Positions 1 to 5,376 of a stretch of 5,376 nt of DNA are shown here, one piece after another (the stretch's first letter is position 1; every line of letters begins with the position of its first letter). A program made the position numbers and the translations under genes. The notes below the pieces were generated by a model that saw only the letters and a program-made list of their open reading frames with translations, made no database searches and was not told the origin of the DNA. Origin of the DNA: Acidobacteriaceae bacterium (GTDB lineage Bacteria; Acidobacteriota; Terriglobia; Terriglobales; Acidobacteriaceae); assembly GCA_030039895.1 (NCBI GenBank), contig JASHUR010000301.1, positions 1 through 5,376 on the forward strand, read 5' to 3'.

Positions 1-320
1 AGCCCCATCGACACACAAAACACCGGAAATCCGTGCGCAAAATTCGTCGTTCCGTCCAGTGGATCGATATACCAGCGATACTCACTGTCCAGATGCGACC
101 GCGTGCCTTCTTCCCCATACACGCCGTGCTCTGGGAAAACCACGTGCAGCCGCTCCACAATCAGCTTCTCTGAGGCGCGGTCCGCTTCCGTCACCAGGTC
201 CACGTCACCCTTGTATTCGGTCGCAACGCCTTTGTGGTAATAGTCACGCAGGAGTGACCCGGCCTCCACGGCAATCAGTGCGGCCGCATCCGCAATTGGC
301 ATTGCCTGTGTTGTGGACAT
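1..320 (-). CDS. Inositol monophosphatase (IMPase/SuhB) family protein, C-terminus cut by window edge
   Basis: This is a Mg2+-dependent sugar/inositol phosphatase of the IMPase family (inositol monophosphatase, SuhB, and related phosphatases), a cytoplasmic enzyme. Only the first 106 residues are in the window; the family is usually 255 to 280 residues. Translation from the ATG at 320 shows the family's metal-binding motifs in order: the DLVTEAD segment (residues 41-47), GEEG (69-72, with the metal-ligand Glu70) and WYIDPLDGTTNFAHG (83-97, with Asp86 and Asp89 as metal ligands). The N-terminal helix is also typical. The start is supported by a GGGAAG ribosome binding site four bases upstream. 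The ATG overlaps the stop of the upstream hfq-like gene by one base (TGATG), which implies translational coupling. The exact substrate cannot be read from this half: the distinguishing C-terminal residues are missing. The family call is very secure; a specific name such as suhB is not. Confidence 0.95.
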   Translation of the reverse strand, partial: MSTTQAMPIADAAALIAVEAGSLLRDYYHKGVATEYKGDVDLVTEADRASEKLIVERLHVVFPEHGVYGEEGTRSHLDSEYRWYIDPLDGTTNFAHGFPVFCVSMG

Positions 321-643
321 CACGCTTCCCTGGGCAGCGCCGTGTCGGCCTGCGCCGGCTTGCGCGCATTGCGGCGTCGAGCCTCATCCTGACGGCGCGA
401 CTGCTCCACAATAGTGCTGATTTGCTGCTTGTAGATAAACAGGTTCGGCTTGCCCTCGCGCGTAAGGCGGATCATCCGGTCGTCAAAGTATTCAATCCAG
501 CCCGTCACGCACTCACCGTCGCGCAGCTTCACGTTCACCGGAACCTGTTTCTCGCTTAGATATCGCAAATACAGCGTCTCCTGTCCTGTATCGCCCTCGG
601 GAGGAGACTTCTTTTGGCGCCGCGATTTATTCGTCACCGTCAT
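320..643 (-). CDS. hfq: Divergent Hfq-type (Sm-fold) RNA-binding protein
   Basis: A 107-residue protein with an Hfq-like Sm core at about residues 21-80, basic N-terminal residues (NKSRRQKK, 5-12) and an Arg-rich C-terminal tail (83-94). The Sm1 region keeps VPV (34-36), Gly43, Gly48, IE (50-51) and FD (53-54). Sm2 keeps the signature as IYKQQIST (70-77), against VYKHAIST in E. coli. Hfq forms hexamers that pair small RNAs with mRNAs. Here several E. coli RNA-contact positions differ: Gln41 and Phe42 become Asp55 and Arg56, His57 becomes Gln73, Tyr25 becomes Lys39, and the rim arginines become Ser30, Glu31 and Gln33. The loop before Sm2 is two residues longer. The ATG at 643 is the first possible start, since an in-frame TAG lies at 653-655; no clear Shine-Dalgarno precedes it. 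It follows the VWA gene by 48 nt and overlaps the IMPase start by one base. The Sm fold is clear; classical Hfq function is inferred. Confidence 0.85.
   Translation of the reverse strand: MTVTNKSRRQKKSPPEGDTGQETLYLRYLSEKQVPVNVKLRDGECVTGWIEYFDDRMIRLTREGKPNLFIYKQQISTIVEQSRRQDEARRRNARKPAQADTALPREA
325..330 (-). promoter_or_regulatory. Ribosome binding site of the IMPase gene
   Basis: GGGAAG lies four bases before the ATG at 320, inside the last codons of the hfq-like gene. It supports this start and allows re-initiation at the TGATG junction. Confidence 0.6.
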
Positions 644-691
644 CCATCCATTCTAGCGGCAGCAGACCACTTCCAGTACTCTTCCCCAGCT

Positions 692-1648
692 CTATTGCGT
701 CGAATCAGGATAATATCCGGTCCGATTCGTCACATGGTACGGCCCATTCACTTTTGCAGGATGCGTCAGCTTGACAGAGATGGTCCGATAATCCGAGCCT
801 CCTGGTGGCTGCTCCCCGTCTCCACTGCTCGGGTAGTATCCCAGCAGATACTGCGTCCGCAGCGCCTCGGATACCTTGGCAAACGCCTCCCGCAGGTCTC
901 CGGCATCCGCATAAAAGTACTGCCCGCCGGTTTCCTGCGACAACGTAATCATCGCGTGCTCGCCGTCCTCGTCGCGTCCCGCGTCTGCAAGAATGGGCAG
1001 GTCAATGATGCTGTATACCATCACCTGGGCTCGTCGCGCAGCTTCCAGAGCTTGCGGATAATCAACACTGCTCTCGCCATTGTTTCCGCCATCAGAGATG
1101 ACCACCAGCACCTTGCGTCCGTGATGTTTCGCCAGGTTTTGCGAGGCCAGATAGATTGCCTCATATAGCGCCGTCGCCGGTCCCACATCCAGATGGTCCA
1201 GACCCTCTTCAATCCACCGGACATTCGCCGTAAAAGGGACCACTTCCCGGACACTCGAATTGAAATCCATCAGGTCCAGCCGGTCCACAGGCCGCAGCAT
1301 GGAACGCACGAACACGCGAGCAGTATCCTTCTCCAGCGGAAGGTCCTTGCGCGTACTCCCGCTCGTATCAATCGCCAGCACCATCGACAGCGGAACGTTC
1401 GTCTGCTGCTCAAAGTACGCGATCTTCTGCGCCTGCCCATCTTCGCTCAGGGCAAAATCGTTCATCGTCAGCCCGCTCACCGGCGCGCCGTACGCATTCG
1501 TCACATTGACAAACACATTCACCAGCCGGACGTTCACATGGATGGGAGGCGCCTTCCGCATACTCTCTGGGGCCGTCTGCGCTCCCGCTCTGGAAGCCAT
1601 TGGAGCCGCCGCCAGCAGCAGTACAGCCAAAAAGGAGTAGCGCCTCAA
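692..1648 (-). CDS. Secreted VWA-domain protein (VWFA-related Acidobacterial family)
   Basis: An exported protein of about 318 residues with one von Willebrand factor A domain, a fold that binds proteins through a metal ion. I chose the TTG at 1648 as start because it is preceded by GGAGA at a 7-nt spacing and overlaps the moaD-moaE stop as TTGA. It gives a textbook signal peptide: RR at 2-3, a hydrophobic core (FLAVLLLAAAPM, 6-17) and an AGA-QT cleavage site near residues 23/24. A beta-rich N-terminal segment (about 38-79) resembles that of the family. The MIDAS metal site is complete: DTSGS (94-98), Thr159 in PATALYEAI and Asp186 in VISDGG. A typical RTQYLLGYYP motif lies at 264-273. There is no cysteine, lipobox or later membrane segment, so the product should be periplasmic or secreted. 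A longer GTG start at 1687 would bury the signal peptide. The ligand is unknown. Family assignment is from memory of TIGR03436-type proteins. Confidence 0.9.
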   Translation of the reverse strand: MRRYSFLAVLLLAAAPMASRAGAQTAPESMRKAPPIHVNVRLVNVFVNVTNAYGAPVSGLTMNDFALSEDGQAQKIAYFEQQTNVPLSMVLAIDTSGSTRKDLPLEKDTARVFVRSMLRPVDRLDLMDFNSSVREVVPFTANVRWIEEGLDHLDVGPATALYEAIYLASQNLAKHHGRKVLVVISDGGNNGESSVDYPQALEAARRAQVMVYSIIDLPILADAGRDEDGEHAMITLSQETGGQYFYADAGDLREAFAKVSEALRTQYLLGYYPSSGDGEQPPGGSDYRTISVKLTHPAKVNGPYHVTNRTGYYPDSTQ

Positions 1649-2328
1649 GCTGAAATCTCCGGAGGAAACGGCTCGCCATCTGCCCACACCGCGCCATCCT
1701 CGAAGTGCTCTTTTTTCCAGATCGGCACCGTCCTCTTCAGGGTGTCAATCAACCACCGGCAGGCGTCAAAAGCCGCCGCCCTGTGCGCCGACGCAACCGC
1801 AATCAGCACGCTTGTCTCGCCCACCTCAAGCCGCCCCAGCCGGTGCACCACCGTCAGATCGCGAATTGCAAAGTCCGCTGCAGCCTTGGCAGCCAGCGTA
1901 CGCATCTGCTCCAGCGCCATCTCTTCATACGCCTCATAAACCAGATACATCGTCCGCCGTCCGCGCGTATTGTTCCGCACAATACCGTCGAACACCGCCA
2001 CCGCTCCGTCTTCGCCCTGCTTCAACTCTGCGACGATCCTCTCCGCATCGATTCGCTCCCGTGTCAGCGCAACCCTCTGCGGCAAGCCCCCGCTCACCGG
2101 AGGTAGCAGCGCCACTTCATCGCCCTCCCGCAGCCTGCTCCCCGCCTGCGCATACTCCCGGTTCACTGCCACCGCCAGCGAAGTCCAAAGCTGTTCGTCC
2201 TGTCTGAGTGTCTTGCGAAAGTGTTCCAGAACGTCGCGTACGCACGCGCCCTCTTGTAACTCAAGCGTTGTGGAAGACTCGGAGATAAGATCCTTGAGCA
2301 CCCCAAAGACGAGGACACGGACGCGCAT
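1645..2328 (-). CDS. moaX: MoaD-MoaE fusion, molybdopterin synthase
   Basis: One 227-residue polypeptide carries both subunits of molybdopterin synthase, the cytoplasmic enzyme that adds two sulfurs to cyclic pyranopterin monophosphate to make molybdopterin. Residues 1-81 are MoaD, the ubiquitin-like sulfur carrier, ending in LLPPVSGG with the Gly-Gly at 80-81. Residues about 85-227 are MoaE: VRNN (117-120), YEAYEEMA (131-138), HRLG (162-165), ASAHR (179-183) and LKRTVPIWKKE (197-207). Lys198 and Lys205 align with the E. coli catalytic lysines 119 and 126, and Arg118 with Arg39. The GGAAGGA upstream of ATG 2328 supports the start, though its 2-nt spacing is short. The stop overlaps the TTG of the VWA gene. 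MoaD normally needs a free C-terminal glycine for thiocarboxylation, so cleavage after Gly81 is expected, as reported for the MoaX fusion of Mycobacterium tuberculosis. No other moa gene is in the window. Confidence 0.93.
   Translation of the reverse strand: MRVRVLVFGVLKDLISESSTTLELQEGACVRDVLEHFRKTLRQDEQLWTSLAVAVNREYAQAGSRLREGDEVALLPPVSGGLPQRVALTRERIDAERIVAELKQGEDGAVAVFDGIVRNNTRGRRTMYLVYEAYEEMALEQMRTLAAKAAADFAIRDLTVVHRLGRLEVGETSVLIAVASAHRAAAFDACRWLIDTLKRTVPIWKKEHFEDGAVWADGEPFPPEISA
1656..1660 (-). promoter_or_regulatory. Ribosome binding site deciding the TTG start of the VWA gene
   Basis: GGAGA sits seven bases upstream of the TTG at 1648, within the last codons of the moaD-moaE gene. It is the best Shine-Dalgarno in this region, and together with the signal peptide it favours TTG over the GTG at 1687. 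Confidence 0.65.
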
Positions 2329-2330
2329 AT

Positions 2331-2337
2331 TCCTTCC
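2331..2337 (-). promoter_or_regulatory. Ribosome binding site of the moaD-moaE fusion gene
   Basis: GGAAGGA precedes the ATG at 2328 by only two bases counted from its 3' end, or about five from its GGAA part. It is the strongest Shine-Dalgarno match in the 53-nt gap after the DUF488 gene. Confidence 0.55.
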
Positions 2338-2381
2338 AGAATATCTGTTTGACGGAACATCCGCTTATTAGACGTGCGCCT

Positions 2382-2951
2382 TCAAAGACTGTTTTCGCCG
2401 CCCGTCGTCCCGCTCCCGGCGAACAAGTCATCCTCAGCCGGATACCACAGCCGTCCGCCCTCCACACGCGCAAACGGCGTCATACGATGCGCCTCGCGGC
2501 GGCTCTTCCCCTGGCTTGTATAGGTAATGTCCTCGACTGCAATTCCGCGCACCGTAAGGGCATCTGCCACCAGCGAGCGATGACATCGCCACGGCACCGC
2601 CTCGGCACACATCAAGGCTGTATGCTCAACCGGCGAGGTCTCCAGCAATCCATCCAGCACGGCCGCGAACTCAGGCGTTTGCATGTAATCCGCGTACCCG
2701 CGAAAGCTCGCATTCCGCCAGCCTGTATTGATCGAGTCTTTCCGCGCATGACGCAATCCGCCAAGCTCGCGAAACCAGCGATACTCGATTCCCGCCTTGG
2801 CCAACGCCGGCGCAAGGTTTTCCTGTGCAAACTGCGGATTGTGTCTCGACTTCGGCACCGTCCGAATGTCCGCCAATACCCGCACCTGATTTTCACGCAG
2901 AATACTCAGAAATATCTCGATGGGCAGCGTGGAATGGCCGATCGTCAGCAT
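2382..2951 (-). CDS. DUF488 domain protein, function unknown
   Basis: A 189-residue cytoplasmic protein of the DUF488 family, within the usual size range. The family motifs appear in order: LTIGHST (2-8), LADIRTVPKS (26-35) followed by NPQF (38-41), a LGGLR segment (63-67), FRGYADYM (83-90) and LMCAEAVPWRCHR (113-125). The two cysteines, Cys115 and Cys123, with the neighbouring His124-Arg125, are the conserved core and suggest a catalytic or metal-binding site, but no reaction is firmly established that I can state. There is no signal peptide or membrane segment. The ATG at 2951 is the only reasonable start: no ATG, GTG or TTG precedes it in frame before the lon terminator hairpin. It has no clear Shine-Dalgarno and starts just 40 nt after that terminator. 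It is followed 53 nt later by the moaD-moaE fusion and is probably the first gene of the downstream operon. Confidence 0.9.
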   Translation of the reverse strand: MLTIGHSTLPIEIFLSILRENQVRVLADIRTVPKSRHNPQFAQENLAPALAKAGIEYRWFRELGGLRHARKDSINTGWRNASFRGYADYMQTPEFAAVLDGLLETSPVEHTALMCAEAVPWRCHRSLVADALTVRGIAVEDITYTSQGKSRREAHRMTPFARVEGGRLWYPAEDDLFAGSGTTGGENSL

Positions 2952-2990
2952 CTGGACTCGAATATCTCTCGCATCATGCCGGTGAAGCAG

Positions 2991-3025
2991 GAAAAATGGC
3001 CACTCCCGAACCTGGGAGTGGCCAT
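2991..3025 (-). terminator. Intrinsic terminator of lon
   Basis: A perfect 12-bp inverted repeat has arms at 2996-3007 and 3014-3025 (ATGGCCACTCCC and its complement) with a 6-nt loop. In the minus direction it is followed at once by a run of five T. It begins 33 nt after the lon stop codon. No T-run follows on the plus strand, so it acts on lon transcription only. It separates lon from the downstream DUF488-moaX-VWA-hfq-IMPase cluster. Confidence 0.9.
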
Positions 3026-3058
3026 ACGCTTAGTCTGAAAAGCTGCCTCGCACGCTCG

Positions 3059-5376
3059 TTATGCGATCGCGTGCTGCAGCACCTCTTCCCGCAGCCTTGC
3101 ATCACGCTTCTCTTCCTGCACGGAGCTCGGAAGCGCAATTGCCAATACGTCTTCTATGCGGCTGGCATAGTGGATGTTCACTCCCGCGGTCTGCTCAGGC
3201 ATCAGGTCTTCCTCAACATTCTGCCGGTTCTCCGCAGGCAGAATCACGTCCTTCACCCCTGCCCGCTTCGCCGCCAGAAACTTCTCCTTGATGCCGCCCA
3301 CCGGCAGCACGTTACCGCTCAGCGTGATCTCGCCGGTCATTGCCGTCAGCGGATGCACCGGCGTGTCCGTCATCAGAGACACCAGCGCTGTCGCCATGGT
3401 CACACCGGCCGAGGGCCCGTCCTTCGGAATCGCTCCCGCCGGCACGTGGATGTGCAGGTCCACGTCCTTCGTGAAGTCCTCCTCCAGCCCCAGCGCCTTA
3501 GCGTTTGACCGTACCCAGGTCAGCGCCGCCTGCATGGACTCCTGCATCACTTCGCCGATCTGTCCGGTCATCGTAAAGCTGCCTTTGCCCTTCATCCGGT
3601 TGGCTTCGATGAACAGCACATCCCCGCCCGCCGGAGTCCACGCCAGCCCCACAGCCACGCCAGCGCGCCGTGTACGTTCCGCAATCTCCGTATCCACGCG
3701 CACCTTAATGCCGCCCAGAAACTCCTGCACGACCTCTCGCGTCACCGTCAACTTCTCGGTCTTGCCTTCGGCAATGCGGCGTGCCTGCTTGCGGCAAACC
3801 GTTCCCAGCAGCTGCTCCAGCCTCCGTACGCCGGCTTCGCGCGTGTAATGCCGCACAATGAACGCCACCGTGTCTTCAGGAAACTCAATCGCGTCCGCCT
3901 GAATGCCGTTCTCCTTGATCTGACGGGGAATCAGATACCGGAACGCAATGTGGATCTTCTCCTCTTCCGTATACCCCTGCAGCTCAATGATCTCCATGCG
4001 GTCCAGCAGCGGCGGCGGAATCGGATCAAGCTGGTTCGCCGTGCAGATAAACAGCACCTTCGAAAGATCAAAGGGCTGGTCCAGATAGTTGTCCCGGAAC
4101 GTGTTGTTCTGCTCCGGATCGAGTGTCTCCAGCAGCGCCGAGGACGGATCGCCACGGAAGTCCCGGCCCAGCTTGTCGATCTCGTCCAGCATGAACACCG
4201 GGTCGTTCGCGCCCGCACGCCGCAGGTTCTGGATAATCTGGCCCGGCAGCGCACCAATGTACGTTCTGCGGTGCCCGCGTATCTCAGCCTCGTCATGCAT
4301 GCCGCCCAGTGAAATCCGCTGGAACTTCCGGTCGAGCGCGCGCGCAATACTCCGCCCCAGCGACGTCTTCCCTACTCCCGGAGGCCCCACAAAGCAAAGT
4401 ATCGGCCCCTTCATATCTGGCTTCAGCCGCCGGACGGAAAGATAGTCGAGGATCCTGTCCTTCACCTTCTTCAGGTCGTAGTGGTCTTCGTCCAGAATCT
4501 GCTTGGCCTTCCCAATGTCCACCGCGCTGCCTGACGACTTCGACCATGGCAGCACCGCCAGCCACTCAATGTAGTTCCGCGTCAGCGAGTAGTCCGCGGC
4601 CATCGGAGACATCCGCGACAGCCGGTTCAGCTCCTTCAGCGCTTCCTTCAGCGTTTCCTCGGGCATCCCCGCGGCTTCAATCTTCTTGCGCAGCTCCTCA
4701 ATGTCCTTCTGGCTCTCGTCTGAGTCGCCCAGCTCCTTCTGAATCGCCTTCATCTGTTCGCGCAGATAGTAGTCCCGCTGCGACTGCTGCACCTGGTCCT
4801 GCACTTCAGACTGGATCTTGTTCCGGAGCTGCTGCACCTCCAGCTCTTTCGCCAGATGCTTGTTTACCCGCTCCAGCCGGGCCGCTACATCCGGAGTCTC
4901 CAGCAACTCCTGCTTGTCTGAGGTCGCCAGAAACGGCAACGATGACGCAACGAAATCCACCAGCCGCCCCGGCTCCTCGATATTCATCGCAATCGTCTGC
5001 AGCTCGTCCGACAGCGTCGGCGATGCCGCTACAATCTGCTGAAAAGCCTGCAGCACATTCCGTTGCAGCGCCTCCAGCTCCGGTCCCTTGCTCGCTGGAA
5101 CCTCACCCACCGTCTCCACTCCGGCCATCATGAACGGCTCGATCTGCGTGAACGTCCCCAGCTTCACCCGCTCCGTGCCCTCCGTGAATACGAACAGGCT
5201 CTGGTTCGGCATCTTCACAACTTTATGGATCGTCGCCAGCGTCCCGTAAGCATACAGGTCACTCGGCTGCGGCGCGTCCATGCGCGCATCCCGCTGCGCC
5301 ACGACAACAATGCTTTTTTCATCCCCCAACGACTGGATCAGCTGAATCGAGCTCTCCCGCCCCACCGTCAGTGGCA
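3059..5376 (-). CDS. lon: ATP-dependent Lon protease (LonA), N-terminus cut by window edge
   Basis: This AAA+ serine protease degrades misfolded and regulatory proteins in the cytoplasm as a hexamer. The window holds about 771 codons. By comparison with E. coli Lon, about 30 N-terminal residues lie beyond position 5376: the frame stays open to the edge and reads PLTVGRE there. Counting the Val codon at 5365 as residue 1, the substrate-binding LON domain covers about 1-170, a charged coiled-coil region 170-235, the AAA+ module about 285-550 and the protease domain about 565-745. Walker A is GPPGVGKTS (327-335) and Walker B is FMLDEID (391-397). Other motifs are the DEAEIRGHRRTYIG box (358-371) and EAGVRRLE (510-517, sensor 2 region). 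The catalytic dyad is Ser652 in KDGPSAG and Lys695 in GGIKEK. A charged tail of about 20 residues follows residue 747. All catalytic residues are present, so the enzyme should be active. A strong terminator follows the stop. The promoter is outside the window. Confidence 0.97.
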   Translation of the reverse strand, partial: PLTVGRESSIQLIQSLGDEKSIVVVAQRDARMDAPQPSDLYAYGTLATIHKVVKMPNQSLFVFTEGTERVKLGTFTQIEPFMMAGVETVGEVPASKGPELEALQRNVLQAFQQIVAASPTLSDELQTIAMNIEEPGRLVDFVASSLPFLATSDKQELLETPDVAARLERVNKHLAKELEVQQLRNKIQSEVQDQVQQSQRDYYLREQMKAIQKELGDSDESQKDIEELRKKIEAAGMPEETLKEALKELNRLSRMSPMAADYSLTRNYIEWLAVLPWSKSSGSAVDIGKAKQILDEDHYDLKKVKDRILDYLSVRRLKPDMKGPILCFVGPPGVGKTSLGRSIARALDRKFQRISLGGMHDEAEIRGHRRTYIGALPGQIIQNLRRAGANDPVFMLDEIDKLGRDFRGDPSSALLETLDPEQNNTFRDNYLDQPFDLSKVLFICTANQLDPIPPPLLDRMEIIELQGYTEEEKIHIAFRYLIPRQIKENGIQADAIEFPEDTVAFIVRHYTREAGVRRLEQLLGTVCRKQARRIAEGKTEKLTVTREVVQEFLGGIKVRVDTEIAERTRRAGVAVGLAWTPAGGDVLFIEANRMKGKGSFTMTGQIGEVMQESMQAALTWVRSNAKALGLEEDFTKDVDLHIHVPAGAIPKDGPSAGVTMATALVSLMTDTPVHPLTAMTGEITLSGNVLPVGGIKEKFLAAKRAGVKDVILPAENRQNVEEDLMPEQTAGVNIHYASRIEDVLAIALPSSVQEEKRDARLREEVLQHAIA

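Noticed and set aside
59..559. Plus-strand open frame opposite the IMPase and hfq-like genes
   Set aside because: No motif is recognisable, and it is fully antisense to two genes whose family motifs are unambiguous.
1657..1664. Palindrome CTCCGGAG over the VWA ribosome binding site
   Set aside because: An 8-base palindrome without a loop cannot form a useful hairpin, and such short palindromes are common by chance.
1685..1687. GTG at 1687 as start of the VWA gene
   Set aside because: It would put 13 extra polar residues before the signal peptide and overlap moaD-moaE by 43 nt, while the TTG at 1648 has a good ribosome binding site.
1193..1939. Long plus-strand open frame (248 codons) crossing the VWA and moaD-moaE genes
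   Set aside because: It is antisense to two genes with clear family motifs, has no recognisable domain and spans their junction; it is a by-product of high GC content.
2945..2977. Ten-codon minus-strand micro-ORF (MMREIFESRC) overlapping the DUF488 start
   Set aside because: It has no Shine-Dalgarno and no attenuator-like structure after it; such short frames arise by chance. It would need ribosome profiling to revive.
4309..5133. Long plus-strand open frame (274 codons) opposite lon
   Set aside because: The product is Ser/Pro/Ala-rich low-complexity sequence without domains, and lies wholly antisense to the well-conserved lon reading frame.
5363..5365. GTG at 5365 as start codon of lon
   Set aside because: The upstream in-frame codons read PLT and match the conserved PLTVGRE segment of Lon, so this GTG is an internal valine and the gene continues beyond the window.
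1..5376. CRISPR array, tRNA, rRNA, insertion sequence or phage genes
   Set aside because: No spaced direct repeats, cloverleaf-like segments, transposase motifs or terminal inverted repeats were seen; nearly all bases belong to conserved genes.

Overview
The window reads as chromosomal DNA from a GC-rich bacterium, most likely an acidobacterium (Acidobacteriota, class Terriglobia). The main clue is a secreted von Willebrand factor A protein resembling the 'VWFA-related Acidobacterial domain' family. A divergent, tail-extended Hfq and a fused MoaD-MoaE protein are compatible with this. The placement is an inference from protein type, not from a marker gene.

All six recognisable genes lie on the minus strand, so they are transcribed from high to low coordinates. 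From the right edge: (1) lon, the ATP-dependent protease, cut by the window edge at its N-terminus (3059-5376). (2) A strong intrinsic terminator that closes the lon transcript (2991-3025). (3) A DUF488 protein (2382-2951). (4) A MoaD-MoaE fusion for molybdopterin synthesis (1645-2328). (5) A secreted VWA-domain protein, whose best start is a TTG overlapping the moaD-moaE stop in a TTGA junction (692-1648). (6) A divergent Hfq-type Sm-fold RNA-binding protein (320-643). (7) The first 106 residues of an inositol-monophosphatase/SuhB-family enzyme, whose ATG shares one base with the hfq stop (1-320, cut by the left edge).

Genes 3 to 7 are tightly packed, with gaps of 48 to 53 nt or direct overlaps and no terminator between them, and are probably one operon. 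Their functions are mixed: cofactor synthesis, a cell-envelope or secreted binding protein, RNA binding and a sugar-phosphate phosphatase. No single pathway explains the set. The hfq/IMPase pair is translationally coupled and could be linked through RNA biology, since the E. coli IMPase homologue SuhB is a transcription antitermination factor. That link is an inference.

I see no mobile element, CRISPR array, tRNA, rRNA or prophage sequence, and no non-coding stretch longer than about 110 bases. Most of the window is ordinary core genome. The points worth a second look are the divergent Hfq, the internal Gly-Gly of the MoaD-MoaE fusion, the overlapping start/stop junctions, and the 40-nt space between the lon terminator and the next gene.
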